This document shows positions 1 through 11,624 of a stretch of DNA of 30,996 nt, in pieces. Numbering within the stretch: position 1 is the first letter of the stretch; each line of letters opens with the position of its first letter. The position numbers and the translations under genes are program-made. The notes beneath the pieces are model-generated. The model was not told the DNA's origin. It saw only the letters and a list, made by a program, of their open reading frames with translations, and did not search any database. Source of the stretch: Terana coerulea (lineage: Eukaryota; Basidiomycota; Agaricomycetes; Polyporales; Phanerochaetaceae); assembly GCA_024811115.1 (NCBI GenBank), contig JAKOGH010000544.1:1-30996 (forward strand), read 5' to 3'.

Positions 1-1195
1 ACCCCAAGGTCCCCAATCAACACTGCTTCGTATAGCTTAGTGATATATTATTTCACTTGATTTTCTACCCATCGATATCGTAACCTCTGCACCGCGGATA
101 CTTCATTTGGTTCTGCTTTGCAGAACCTCGAAGACATACTGTACCTCTTAGTCGCTCCTCCAAAAGGCCAGCCATATCACTCCAATGAACCGGACCTGCT
201 TTCAAGCTTCTACGGCAACTTGGGTGCTCCAAATTGAACGAAGCCCTTCGAATCTGGTGCACAAGCTGTAGGACCCACGTACGAGCGTACTTGGCACCGT
301 GCTGGAGTGGGGATTGAATGAGAGCCCAGCTCGGATCCTGGTTCGAGGTACGCTAGCACCCTTTACTTCATATTGCGCTATCGACGAGTCCTTGATATCC
401 ACAGTTATACCCCACCCACGTCAAACCGGCCTCGAACTCTTCAGGGTCGTCGCGGACTCGGGTTTATACGTCGAGACGAGCCCAAGATTACCCCATACCC
501 AGGATACCCTCGACGTTGTCGTCGGCCATTCTGCTGCGCTCCGTCGTCTCTACCTGGACTGGGGTGTGTGTGACCCATGAACACAATGTTCAATGTATCC
601 CGGCTCTTGTGAACAGGCTACTACACCGACTGATTGCATGCAGCGACTCCCACCAGAAGACAAGGCACCCTTCCACCTGCTTTTAACAATACCCCCATCT
701 GTGCCACTACCGGTATGGAGACCCGGGCCCGTTGACGCAGAAAATGCGTTGCTTGCGATGAAGTATGACCCCTGGGTAGTACCCGTGAAGTGTAGCTTAT
801 AACGTCAAGCACCTCCCGGCTCTGTAGCACGAGACACACCGCTCAGGCACCTGACATGCAAGCCCAAGACTCTGCATTGCACGCTCTACGGCGTATCTTG
901 TTCGACAATGTTTGGCTCAAACACCGCTGAGGACGATGAATACATCTGGACGTCTCGCCATACCGCCCATTCCCTCGGCGCTGTGGGCGCATGCGTTTGG
1001 GCTGTCAAAGGTACCGCTTGGGTGCCGTTGTGCAACCTCGCGCAGTTCACTAGGACGCTTACGGATGGTAAAGAAAGCTGGGCAGTCGGTCGGCGGCGGG
1101 ACGCGGTGGGAGAAAGCATGGTGAACTCGATGAAACGTAAGAGCATGCCAAGAACTCATTGCGGAGGGTATCGCTCACTTCGTATCCAGGACTTG
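1..1195. other. no recognisable gene
   Basis: Short open frames occur on both strands (for example 299-580 and 908-1252 on the plus strand), but none has a recognisable domain, a convincing intron pattern or a homopolymeric repeat. I see no RNA gene or mobile-element end here. The last part, about 1000-1195, is probably the upstream region of the small secreted-protein gene that follows. Confidence 0.5.
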
Positions 1196-1202
1196 TATAA
1201 AA
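1196..1202 (+). promoter_or_regulatory. TATA box of the small secreted-protein gene
   Basis: TATAAAA lies 103 bases upstream of the ATG at 1305, which leaves room for a transcription start about 30 bases downstream and a leader of about 75 bases. A strong TATA box with a short leader is common for highly expressed fungal secreted-protein genes. The call rests on motif and position only. Confidence 0.45.
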
Positions 1203-1304
1203 TGTGCAGGAAACGAGGCTGCCATACCACGCACCCCAGGCATTCGCGGTGACGACCACCTAGAGCATCACTCTGCATACTCAACGTCTTCACCCGTCAA
1301 CAGC

Positions 1305-1594
1305 ATGCGCTTCAACTCCCTCGTCCCCGTCCTCGCTCTCGCGTCCCTCATTCTGCACGGCGCGACCGCCCTCGCGTCCATTTCCCCGACGTCGTGAAGT
1401 ACAGCATCGACGGCTGCGGCTCGACGGGCGGCATGGTGCCCGCGTACTGCCGCGACACCACAGCGGCACAGAAGTGTAAATGCAGCAGCATCGGTGTGTA
1501 CGGCTGCTCGGACATGGACGCGCAGACGCTCTGCAAGTCCAAGGGCTGCGGCTGCGTCGCGGACAACCCTCAGCCGTGTGGTAAAATCTGTTAG
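1305..1594 (+). pseudogene. small cysteine-rich secreted protein, frameshifted
   Basis: The ATG at 1305 opens a textbook secretion signal: Met-Arg, then a hydrophobic stretch rich in Leu, Val and Ala ending near Ala-Thr-Ala-Leu-Ala. This frame stops at 1395-1397. The overlapping frame from about 1370 to the TAG at 1592-1594 encodes a compact body with ten cysteines in about 67 residues, including two Cys-X-Cys pairs and a C-terminal Cys. An even cysteine count suggests about five disulfides. Signal peptide and body are therefore separated by one frameshift in or before 1370-1395. No GT-AG intron of workable size lies there to repair it. The whole would be about 95 residues, typical of fungal small secreted proteins. 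I do not recognise the exact family and assign no activity. It is either a recent pseudogene or a one-base assembly error. Confidence 0.65.
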
Positions 1595-2059
1595 GTGCAC
1601 GCCGCGTCTGTGAGTCGCCTCTCTGCACTACTTCTGTAAAGACGTGCTAAACCACACCTTTCGGATAGTTTCGCTAATGCTGCACAATATTCGAGAAGAG
1701 TTTGGGCGTTGTGGAACTGAAGAGTCAGCAGGCGGGGTACGAGACGGTTTATTTTGTACATGCGGCCGCGCTTCAACGAGAAATAATGAACTACACTCTG
1801 GTGCATTCTTTTGTAGCGAATTCTTGCATGAAAGAAGGACAGAAGTACAGATATTGACATTAATGCGGTGAGACGGCTAATTCTCGCATACACCGAGGGT
1901 ATAGTGGAAACGGCCTACCAGGGCCCCCCGCGCCCCCGACGCGCACAATAGGGAGTTCGTAGGAAACCAGCAAAGAACGATATGCGTCGCAGTAGACAGG
2001 ATCTTTTCGTGATCCGTTCAGCGACTCATTGCAACGCGAGAGCACGACACGCACCCACC

Positions 2060-3762
2060 TTACGCACAGCCGAGAGCCGACGACGTGTCCGCAAATGAAT
2101 CCAGCTTCAGGGCGTCGCCACCAAAGTTGTCTGTTGGCCGCCTAACGGCAGCTCCAGACAACACGCCCTCGTCCTGATGAAGCCCCTCGGAGCCCCCATG
2201 TTCAAGAGGCTCGCCGATGTTGCCAATAAAGTCAGAACGAGTCCTAAAGACTAGCGCTGAGGGAGTCGAGATATATCGCGCGTTCGAGTTCGTTGGCGAG
2301 TCGTCGTGGGTGTTGAGCTGGCGCAGGTTAAGCATGAACCTGTTCATGAGGATAGGTGGCTATGCCAGAGATTATCGCTTGGCTCTATCGCGCTCGGGAT
2401 ATGCACACTCACCATTGACACGATCAACTGCTGGGCTGCATCCCCGCCCTAATTCAACAGGATCTTAGCAGAGCGACTACGATGAGAAAGGTGCACGTTA
2501 CCAGCGTGGTAGTAGTGGAAGTTGCTATTTGCGCGACATTGAGTCCAAGCAATGCGCTAGAAGACAATGACCGCAGATTTAGTACAGCTGCACACCCGTG
2601 GACACGCGCGTTTCTTACAGAAAATACCAAGTGCCTAAAATTACTATCAGACATGCGCTAAACAGGAGAATTAGTATCACCGACCGTCACGAAGGAGACA
2701 TGAGGATATTGACGTTGACATGTTTAGTCGTCTTGCCTGTCGCCAAAGCCTGAAAGTCTTCAGCCACGTCAAGACCAATACCAATGCATCGGCAAATATC
2801 AGGGCGGATCGGGTGGACAAGGTTACTATTTTCTTCAGTGAGTATGTGTTGCACAGGGTTGCTGTTAGGTTGTCTGTACGCACGGCTAATCCTGACGTCA
2901 GCTTGCGACTCTGCAGAATCCAAAATCTTGTCTTACGTCTCATATAGCGCATCGGAAATGTCGGCCTCTGCGCTGCAATATCCCAAAAGAGGGCCAGTGT
3001 ACGTGTAGACGAAGCGAGACGTCAGGAACTGAGCTGATAGTAAGCATTCCTGCCGGCGCTGCTCAGAATAATGGGTGCTCACTAGGTTCGTGCCGACTGG
3101 TACCACTCCGAGCAGAACAATGATTGCGAAGATGGCTTTGTGATATCTCCACCCGTTCCAAAGAGCGGTTGCGCGAAGTGCGGAGAATACTTCGTGAAGA
3201 GGGTGTCAGTCCAGTCTGACCAATGACAAGAACGCCGCGAGAGACTCACAAGCCACTTGGACGAACCCGATGCAACCAAGCACTTCAGTGAAGAGTATGA
3301 GGGTCTTGCAGCTGTGGCGGCTGGTTCAGTAAACATCTGGCTTGACAATAGAGAGCTCTCAACTTCTGCAGGCTACCAATTAGTGCGCATTTCATGTCTA
3401 AAGCGGCAAGTTGCTACGTACGTCCGGTGATGATGGCAGCATCATGGCGATCTGGTTCAAGACCATCACCCAGCGCGTGCTGAGTAAGAGGAGCGATGTG
3501 GCCGTGAACTTCCTTGACCACACGGCGATGACCTCCTGGCCAAGTGTAATGAAATATTCGTAGATGGCGATTGCTATTTATCATAAGTAAGCGGGTGTGA
3601 TTCGCGTAGCGCCGCAATACTACTCACTGCTAGTTGCAAATATTATGTAGTTGACCAACACTCTGGCAGGAGTTAGCTATCAGGGCGTGCTCTGCGTAAT
3701 CGCGAGTGTGATGCTCACTCATCGGATACTTCTTGCACGAATTCCGTACTGGAGGAGGACAT
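2060..3762 (-). CDS. DUF6533 seven-helix membrane protein, paralog A
   Basis: Thirteen exons give 347 codons without a stop: 3762-3719, 3662-3628, 3573-3422, 3365-3364, 3311-3250, 3189-3083, 3028-2937, 2885-2884, 2825-2685, 2634-2619, 2556-2502, 2448-2413, 2359-2060. The DUF6533 hallmark spans exons 2-3: Asn-Tyr, a hydrophobic helix, Tyr-Glu-Tyr-Phe-Ile-Thr-Leu, Gln-Glu-Val, Val-Trp, then a second helix with Ser-Thr-Arg-Trp. Further helices follow at Phe-Ser-Ala-Leu-Arg, Pro-Val-Gly-Thr-Asn-Leu, Ala-Asp-Ala-Leu-Val, Trp-Tyr-Phe-Leu-Ala-Leu-Leu-Gly and the helix before Asn-Arg-Phe-Met-Leu-Asn-Leu-Arg, seven in all. The molecular function of the family is unknown; it should sit in a membrane. 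The start is set by homology to paralogs B and C, whose first exons are also 44 nt. Exon 11 is one codon shorter than in B and C. Two exons are 2 nt long. The tail carries Ile-Gly-Asn-Ile-Gly-Glu-Pro-Leu, shared with B and C. Confidence 0.8.
2884..2885 (-). other. 2-nt micro-exon 2 of DUF6533 paralog A
   Basis: CC (minus strand) lies between a 51-nt intron (2936-2886) and a 58-nt intron (2883-2826, donor GTGCGT). It joins AC at the end of exon 7 to TA at the start of exon 9, giving Thr-Leu at the start of the fifth helix. An 8-nt alternative ending at the same donor also keeps frame in this copy, but has no equivalent in B or C. Confidence 0.7.
3364..3365 (-). other. 2-nt micro-exon 1 of DUF6533 paralog A
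   Basis: The two bases AA (minus strand) lie between a 56-nt intron (3421-3366, ending CTGCAG) and a 52-nt intron (3363-3312, starting GTTGAG). Both introns contain a branch-like CACTAAT or TACTGAAC motif before the acceptor. Exon 3 ends in phase 0 and exon 5 begins with one base plus a Cys codon, so exactly two more bases are needed. They create an Asn codon before the Cys. Confidence 0.75.
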
Positions 3763-6700
3763 CGTATGAGTTGGGCGGCGCGGTGGAAAAGGAGTGCAAA
3801 CTCACCATACTGGAGTATCCTCTTTTATGTACGCCGGTCAACCTTTCGATCCCCTCACAGGTCAATGAACTCGGATTTACGTTGCTACCAGCATATATCA
3901 GTATGGGACAGGCTGATTCCTCTCCCTGCCCGTCGCCGTGCTGTGGCGTCAAAGCTTCGACAAGGGGAAGCAAAGCCACGAGCACGCAACTTGAGGCAGA
4001 TCTTCCAAACCACGTAGTTCGATGCCGCCGTATCGGGCGATCCTGTCAGTGTTATCGAGTAGCCGGGCCTCACGGTCTCCACGTCACGGGCTGAAGTTGG
4101 GGGTCGGCTTTCACGTTGCAGCCGTAGTGTTGAGCCAGACAGTCTTCTGACTATGCCCAGGCAATGCGCGAGAGAAGCCTAATCGAATGGGACTCATCAA
4201 CGAATGAAAGATACCGATATGGTACCTGGGGCTTACCTACCAACTCGTGTGTTGAAGGCAACTCCAAGCTGAATGCTTCAGCTCCAACGGGATTTCTGTG
4301 GTCCCTGTACAGCTTCCGCTTTGCCACGGATGCCACTGGAGAAGTTCAAGGAACTGTTCAGAGTGGAGTCCCATCTGACCAGAGATAGATCGCAAAGGCG
4401 GAAAGAATGTCAGCATCGTGGCTGTGCCGGAATCGGATGTCCGGCTTACCATCAATAACGCCAGGCAGACTCGTCTCTCACGCGCTGCGTGATTAGAAGC
4501 CTTGTAAGCTACACAACGAGCACCAGGCTGGATGACGGAGGAGTATCTCTCTCAGTGCAGCAGGCCGGGTGCAGTAGCAGACACCTTTATTCCTCATAGC
4601 AGTCCCCCGCCGGAGCGGGCGTGGCATGAGGATCCTCGCAGATGTGCTCTGTACCGTCGATAAGCCGCCGATCTGTTGATAGAGCCAAGTCAGCAACTAG
4701 GCCACCGTTAACTTGAAAGCTTCACAAATGAGGCACGAGAATGTCTGCTCCAAGTTAACGGAGGCCTCTAGCTGCTCCGCTCGCTGGCAGAACACTAGTG
4801 CAAAGTCTGCTTTACGGAACCGTGGGAGGCTGGAGCCGTCCCGCTGGGACAAGCCCGAAATGAGTTGGAATGAACTTTACCTTCATGGTGGATGTTACCA
4901 TATGGCGTTGCACATATACCAGTGAAGTGGGCATAGTTGCGGGGCGCACAGAGTCCGAGAGGGGGCTTCAAGGCCTATAAGTTGCTGCACTCGCATGCAT
5001 GGCGGCCAAATAAGCGTCACATTGTTGAAAAATTGACTGCGTTGAAGAAAACTAAGGTGGACGCATGCTCACTTCATTTCTAAATTCTTGCAATGGCAGC
5101 TGGAACAAGCATAAGAAGGCCAGCGAGATGGACTTGCAGCCTGGTGGTTAGGACTCAAAATACAGAGGCGCTCCTCGGAGTTCTCGCTCAGCACCACGTG
5201 AGATCCACGTGCATAAAGCGCCACCACGCCCTCACTTTGTTCTCCGACTCGCTGTACTTATCCTTGTTCCTCTCACCAGCCCACAAGCTTCATACTAGCC
5301 TCACCAGTCTTCAGTTGTGTGCTCAAAGCTTGAAGGCCTCGCCGCCTTTGCGCTCGCAGCAGCGATCTTTTCGACAGTGCGACACTTTGGCAGCAGCATC
5401 CCTCGCCAACAAGTGGCCGCTTTTATGGAACCATTGGCATGTCGCATCCAACCTTGTTCACGCCGTAGCAGGTCGAAAGACGAGGACAAGACATAAGCAT
5501 GGCCGAGCGAATTGGACCTGAACAATGCTTGCTAGGAACTATCGTGATTCTTGCCGTGCGGCTTCTTCCCGCCGCAGAGGCGCGGTTCTGCCAGTGCGCT
5601 CCCTTGCCAGGCATCGAGGTATCTACAGGGGAAAAGGTACGTAGTAATCTTCTAGCGACATTGCACCAGCGTAAATGTTATATAACAGGATCCGCCGTGG
5701 CCGTCCGAAGCAAACTCGGGTTGAACCCGCTTTCACCGTTCGCCTGCGTCGGAATGCGCACTGAAGTCGCCGTCATCCTTCCTCCAGTCCTCGAACAGGA
5801 ACGCATTGTACCAAGCTCATGCGCGGATTGCATGCACGACCTTCAAACGTTTATCTTCAACGCAGCAAGCCTCGCCGCCAGCCCAACCTGCACGAACACG
5901 AGACCGCGCACCACGCAGCACCACACCTCGTGAAAGCACGAATTGTTAGAATTATGGATTCGAGCTTGTGCTCGCTGTGCCCCGATGCTCGGGCGCTCTG
6001 TATTTACATCTGTTTGTTACGCTAATTACGTGCCTGGTTGTGTACCTGACCATCATAGTAGATAAACCTGCTGTAATGCAACGTGAACGCTTGCGCGTTT
6101 GCCTCCCCGCGCGACCCGTTATTTTGACACAAATAACGCTGACCAACGGCCCTATCGACTTGGTCTGTATCGCATTGCGAGCCTGTTCCTGATGCTTCTC
6201 CTTCCGTTCTCTGCGACGTACATGATGGCCGAACCCGCGACCGCCGACAGCTTCCAGTATGCAAGGTCTTTCCGACTGTAATGTTGGCTTGGGAAAACTG
6301 TAAGTGTACCTGCCATCGCGTAGTTCTCAAGCGCATATACCCGTCACTGTGCTAATGAACCACTTTTTGCTCCTAGCTTCACACGTCTGTATACATCCCT
6401 GTGTCGGAAAAATATTCGGAGACTCCCGAGCAGCCGTGAGCGCTCGTGAGGCCCTGAGCCAGAACCGGGCTCACGAGCGAGGCGAAATCAGTCATGAGCG
6501 CATCTCGAGCCGCCTATGATCACGGGCGCCTATCATCAGATAACGGGCGACGGCCAAAAAGTTTGTTTAGCAACCTTACACTGGCTGTCTTATCACTGTT
6601 ACTGTAGTAGTTACTTCAATCGCAATTTGCTTACTTGCATTTTCAGTGTCACGCCGCTTTGTTACTGATTCGCTTACTTGGATTTTTGTTATCTTATCAT

Positions 6701-7163
6701 TTCTTCATGTTGTTACTGCAATTACTGAATATACTCCTATCTTTACCCATATGCCACGTGAAGTAAGTAACATACTTACCCTGAGCCCCTACCCGGTCAG
6801 CTATCAGTCTGAATGGCTAGGTATAAGTATGCCTGCTGGTGGCTGGCTGATTTACACGTCCTTGGCTCCTCTCCGGGTTCCTCCACAATATGTATTGTTT
6901 CTGATCCGTTTCGTCGTCGGTCTGACTGCTTGGCTCAGCCCTCGCAGTCTCGCTGCGCAGCGTTGATATTCCGGCTTAGCCCGCTCATCATCGTCTGCAG
7001 TGGCATTCATCGGGCGGTCGGAGCCTCGGGTGGTGTCTAAGAATTCGTTCTATACCTCATATTTCTTACAGCCTCAGTCAATAGTCGTAAGCAATTCTAA
7101 ATTGGAATCGTTTGTTGAAATCCTGAAGGACAGGAAAAGGCGGGAAAACGGTGTCGAGCTAAT
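3763..7163. other. long stretch without a recognised gene
   Basis: This region upstream of paralog A reaches to the hAT element. Open frames such as 4164-4388, 5093-5521, 5499-5933 (plus strand) and 6646-6966 have no recognisable domain. The frame at 5499 begins with a true ATG and a hydrophobic stretch that could be a signal anchor, followed by a possible donor near 5629, but no second exon could be placed. About 6540-6800 is AT-rich with many TTACT repeats and looks non-coding. A GC-rich palindrome cluster at 6437-6535 is listed separately. Confidence 0.45.
6437..6535. repeat. GC-rich palindrome cluster (CTCGTGAG / TCATGAGC motifs)
   Basis: Bases 6442-6454 and 6467-6478 form a 12-bp hairpin stem (GCTCGTGAG-CCC against GGGCTCACGAGC, one bulged G). 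It is followed by TCATGAGC, CTCGAG and GATCACGGGCGCC motifs. A related set in both orientations recurs at 11999-12156. These may be ends of an unrecognised element or a dispersed repeat family. Confidence 0.4.
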
Positions 7164-7173
7164 CAGTGTTACG
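7164..7173 (+). repeat. hAT left terminal inverted repeat
   Basis: CAGTGTTACG pairs with the right end at 10981-10990 with two mismatches and abuts the left target copy GAGCTAAT. Confidence 0.8.
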
Positions 7174-7505
7174 TGGTGACTAACTGAGTTATCACGGTGA
7201 GCTGTAACTGGGGCAAACTAAGTTATCACTCAGTTAACGAGTTAAGCGTTAACTCAACTTTGCGGTTTCCTGGGTCCTACCCACATATCATGTGTCATGC
7301 CATGTGCATTCTAGCGCGCAAGGCGACGCGCCTGCAGGATAGCGACCTGCATCAACGTAACTTGCCTCGCACATCAGACTACACCAGTCCGCACCTAAGT
7401 CTTGAGGTAGTTGCATGTATTTTTACTAATAAACTGCTGCAATGGATATGCTTTGTCCTCCAGCACTTCTGCGTTGGATATCCTACTGTGCCCGGTTTTG
7501 CCTTT

Positions 7506-10500
7506 ATGGCTGGCAAAGCCTGGTGGTGAGACCTCTTCGTCGACCACCCCGGGCGGAAGACTCGCGAGCGCAATGCCTACGCCAACCCGAATGCCAAGAA
7601 TCCAGACAAGTTCAAGGCAATCTGCTGGCGGTGTTACACTGCAGCTTTGGAGAGGGAGAAGCAAAGAGATGTAGCTGATCAGGCTTTGCAGCTCAGGGCA
7701 GTGCTCCAAGCGAGCAAACAATTATTGACAGCCGTGCATGTACTCAAATAACTGTTTGGCCTATCAGTTGACTTCTTGTTTATAGTTTGGGACAAGGATC
7801 ATAGCGACGAGAGCCATATATGGGTCAGCACGCAGAAGAGTACAATGCTCAACCACCTGGCAAAATGCTTGTTCCAACCGGACGAGATCAAGCAGAATGC
7901 ACGCCGTGAAAACTCTGCCGCCCCTACTGTTGTTGTTACTCAGCCGGCCCAGCCAATAATTGCGTACGGCCCCAGCACTTCACATCAAAGTTCTGTCGCC
8001 AGCCCAATGCCAATTTACCACCCTGTGGCTTCCTCAAGCACACTTGGTCTTACATTCCGGCTGCGCCGATACCTCAGGTGTATGGAAACCCGGCAACCTC
8101 ACACTTTCTCGGAGTGCAACGGTTATTTTCGCTTCCTGTAGGTGGCCCTGCTGGAGTGTCTGCAAGCACTGGTAAGTGTTGTTATAATATTCACGCACGA
8201 AATTGTGGATGAGCATGCATATATCACTTATACTCACTTTTCTGAGCAGGTAGCCTCCCGCCATCTCCTCTTCCTCTTGGATTTCAGTCGCAAGTTCTAC
8301 CAAGCAAGTCGTCACGAGCGGGGACCCCAACGGGTACTCCCGATCATACTCCGAGCCCTACAATCACGGCCACGCCAGGCATTTACTGGACGGCTGGACC
8401 TCCTCCTGCAAAGAGACTCTGACGCTCTGCGTCTCAGCTTTCCATGCAGGATGCTTGGGGCGCCGTCGCCAGTCTGGAATGAGGAGTGACAGCGCTGCTT
8501 CGAGCGCCGGATCGCAAGGCTTACGGTGCAACTCAACATAGCGCACCGATGGGTCGAGTTGCCAGAATTTGCTGATTTTGTCAGTGAATTCGTCCCCAGT
8601 GCCAAGCTGTTTTCTCGCAGGCATCTTACGGAGACGCTCATTCCATGTGAACTTTCGAAGCTTCAAGCAGAGGCTCAGAGTAGGATAGCTGGCGCAGAGG
8701 CAACTATGCAGTGCGACGGATGGTCTGGTGGTAACAAGCGCCACTACCTTGGGTTTATGGTGACAGCAAAGCGTGTAGTATGTGATTCAAAGTGGTACTA
8801 GCATTCATTTATATCTGATATCTCTGTTGTCTGCCTTAGATCCAACCAATCAAACTCAAGGATACCTCGGAAGAGCGCAAGACTGCCGAAGAACTGCTGA
8901 AGCACGTTCGGCGAGATTATGGTCTTTCTGGATGCGCAGTAGCGTGTGCGGCTAGCAGCTGTGGTCTCAGATAACAGCGGCGAAGTCGCAGTTGATGCGC
9001 AAGCTACTGCGAGCTGAGTTTCCGCAGCTCATTGCCCTCCAATGCTATGCTCACCAAATTAATCTGATCATCGGGGACTATTTCAAGAAATCCAAAGCGC
9101 AATTTCTCGACGCCACCGATCAGGCCGAGAAATTAATCACATGGCTTCGTAGCAAGACCCAGGTTCTCGCACAGCTTTACAAGCTCCAGGAAATCCAGCG
9201 GTCAGGGATCCACTTGCCGTGATCCGCGCAGTTATCACTCGATGGACCGCTCACTACCTCGTATACCGCCATCTCCTTAAGCTTTGGAAGTACCTCGCAC
9301 TCCTTATCTCGGGATGATGAGACGCGCCAAGGTGGCGAGAGCCTACTTGTTACTGAGAAGGCCGACACGAAGAGGAAGGCTCGGGAGATGATTGAGATCA
9401 TGAAGAACCCTAACTTTTGGACTGCGCTCGCACGGTAAGTGACATCTCTCACATTGCAAAACCAGACTAACTATTCTACACCAGCATGAAAGCCCACCTC
9501 CCACCATTAGCTATGGCGGCGAACATTCTGCAATCATCCTCAACTCGCCTTGACCACGTTCTTCTCACCTTTGGTATGCTACACCGTCACTTCAGCAACT
9601 TGATGGGGCAGGAGAACGCTGACAGCGACGAGAAGAGCGCCTGTCAAGCTGTTCTGGATAGCCTCGCAAAATGATGGCTTGATAGTGACCAGGATCTCTT
9701 CATTGCAACGGTCGTTCTACACCCCGGTTTGAAGGCAACACCGTTCAAGAACTTACGAAAGGGTGACATCATTGCGCTGATCGTCCAATTGTGGGCACGA
9801 TTGTTCTCTCTGGCAGTACCCAGCGCTCTATGGGTGGAGATCAAGGACTACTTGGATGGTACAGGACAATACAGTACTATGGAGAATACATACAAGAGCT
9901 TTGCTCAAGCACGAGCAGCAGAACAGGGTGCTGACGGGAGCCTGGTATGTGTATGACTTGCGGCATTCTCAAGTCTACTAAACCATGTTCTAGGGTTTCG
10001 ACCCTCTCGTCATCTGGGAGTGGTTTGCAAGTGCGACTGGTGTGCATTCACCCCTTGAGCAGCTTGCAACATGTCTTCTGTCCGTCTGTCCAAACTCCGG
10101 CTTCGGTTGAGCGGTTCTTCAGCTTGCTGAAGCGAATTCTGACTCCTGGCCAGTCACGCTTCTCCTCAAAAAATCTCGAAAATGTTGCGGAGCTCAATAT
10201 GGACATTGCACATGAGTACGAGCAGAAGGGAGTCTTGTTCAACGCTTGAAGCACCGCAATAGGAACATCATCGATTTTGTTCCCGGCGCCCGGTGGCGCC
10301 ACCAAGCACCACTTCAGCCGCTCAAGGTTCCACCTCTGAGTCTACCAGTCAGCCTGTAGCCGCTCCTACCTCCTGCGCTGACCCTCATTCAGTAGAAGAC
10401 GCAGCTGGTCAACTTTCAGACGCCAGTGGCGAGCCGGATGACAACTCTACATCAGAGGCAGGCCGTGCACGGTCTCTCCGACATATCATGCAAGGTCTCG

Positions 10501-10741
10501 CTGATGCCGCCCACGGCTGAGATCGAAAAAGAAGATTATCCAGTTGTAGCTACGATTGCAAATGTCGGTCAGCCTTATCACGTCGCTCTCGATTGGCTCT
10601 TCAACTTCGAGCACGTACTGGTTGGACATGGTTGAGAAGGGAGGTTATTGGGGACTTAATGAAGAGCTCGAAGCATATAACTTATTAGATTTAGATGCGC
10701 AGGGTGAGGAAGACTGCGAGGATATGCAAGCATGTACCTGA
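7506..10741 (+). pseudogene. hAT transposase with BED zinc finger, many disruptions
   Basis: From the ATG at 7506 the frame runs through a BED-type finger: Cys-X2-Cys near 7623-7634 and, after an intron ending at 7785, His-X4-Cys near 7855-7875. The RNase H-like core is seen as CDGWSGGNKRHYLGF near 8716-8757, SDNSGE near 8967-8987 and AHQINLIIGDYF near 9049-9083. The C-terminal dimerisation block follows as SVERFFSLLKRI near 10105-10140. A conserved acidic tail with ELEAYNLLDLDAQGEED ends at 10741. Clean introns appear after 8778, 9434 and 9944. Lesions include a TGA at 7527, a TAG near 8939, a frameshift near 8970, a TGA near 9672 (Trp to stop) and one extra base near 10101 just before the dimerisation block. 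The family is clear; the protein cannot be functional. Confidence 0.85.
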
Positions 10742-10980
10742 CATTCAAATCTTGCAACTATGCTCAGATGCACATATCATTTCGCTGCCCTGTGTAATGC
10801 CTTGCCTGCTAGTTGGTGTGCGCGGCACTTCAGTTCAGTCATGTCATTAACCCTGGCCTCTGATTGGCTGGCGGCAAAAGCCAACATCACGACCCCGGAA
10901 CTGCATAGTTATAGTTACGGTTAAGTTCCCCAGTTAAAAACTTAACTAAGACAACTAGTTCATCACTAGTTGATAACTGT

Positions 10981-10990
10981 CGCAACGCTG
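10981..10990 (-). repeat. hAT right terminal inverted repeat
   Basis: CGCAACGCTG is the inverse of CAGCGTTGCG. It abuts the right target copy GAGCTGAT at 10991-10998. Confidence 0.8.
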
Positions 10991-11399
10991 GAGCTGATGG
11001 TGGCTGCAAGTGCCGGTCGGTGCACATGCGGTCGAGGAAGAAGCACTGAGGGTTAGCAACAGTAAAGCAGAGCTTTAAATCCTTCTTGAGGTCGCTGAAA
11101 TAAAGAAAATTTCAGAATATGCCTCCAAACAGCTTTCCGCATTGGAATCCCAGCAAATTATCATTCAGTGTGGGGACTACAGCTGTCCGTTCAGGAGAAC
11201 TGGAGAGCCACCACGCCGGTACGAAATGATGGCATCACCGCCACCACCACTTGCCGAGTATGCCGTGTTTTCAGGATTTCAACAAACAATTCCAATCCGG
11301 AATTGCTTATGTCTAATGCTTGGGGGTCCAATCTATCCCACTTCTGTGTTATGTCATCAATTTATTTGTGCGCATGCTGCTTCACATATATATACCTAA

Positions 11400-11624
11400 T
11401 TAATTGACCACAAGCCTTGCAGCAGCCTCGGCCAACACCACCCTGACCAAACACCACCCTAGCCAAACGCCACTCTGACCTTCTCCCCGGAACGAAGTGA
11501 AGGAGCCTCTTGTTTACTTGACTCTATTGATGTGGGTGTCTACTACAGGATTCGAACCAACAACTATTGTACGCGCGTAAAGTACACTACTATTGTCATA
11601 CCAAAACCACTGCGCCAGGCAGCC
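11400..11624 (-). repeat. possible tRNA-derived SINE
   Basis: On the minus strand a perfect RNA polymerase III A box, TGGCGCAGTGG (11617-11607), is followed 48 bases later by a perfect B box, GGTTCGAATCC (11558-11548). The outer bases do not form an acceptor stem (GGCTGCC has no partner after the T-arm), so this is not a working tRNA. The downstream part carries a GGAGCGAAG-like motif and three degenerate copies of a 16-bp unit (CCAAACACCACCCTGA type). Box A plus box B followed by a unique body is SINE architecture. No A-rich tail is evident, and its copy number is unknown from one window. Confidence 0.4.

Larger units (their letters stand above)
7164..10990 (+). mobile_element. hAT transposon, decayed, complete with both ends
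   Basis: The element starts CAGTGTTACG at 7164 and ends with the inverse of CAGCGTTGCG at 10990, imperfect 10-bp terminal inverted repeats of hAT type. It is flanked by GAGCTAAT (7156-7163) and GAGCTGAT (10991-10998), an 8-bp target duplication with one mismatch, the size expected for hAT. It is 3827 bp long. Both subterminal regions hold clustered GTTAAC, AGTTATCAC and CAGTTAA motifs (7181-7256 and 10915-10978), as expected for transposase-binding repeats. The interior encodes a broken hAT transposase. It should be immobile on its own. Confidence 0.85.

Noticed and set aside
3651..4094. 147-codon plus-strand frame
   Set aside because: It begins with a non-ATG codon and overlaps, antisense, the first exons of DUF6533 paralog A, whose structure is far better supported.
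6646..6966. 106-codon hydrophobic frame
   Set aside because: It starts with GTG. The first in-frame ATG comes after the hydrophobic stretch, and the region is AT-rich low-complexity sequence.
11535..11624. A functional tRNA gene
   Set aside because: The A and B boxes are perfect, but the acceptor and T stems do not pair.
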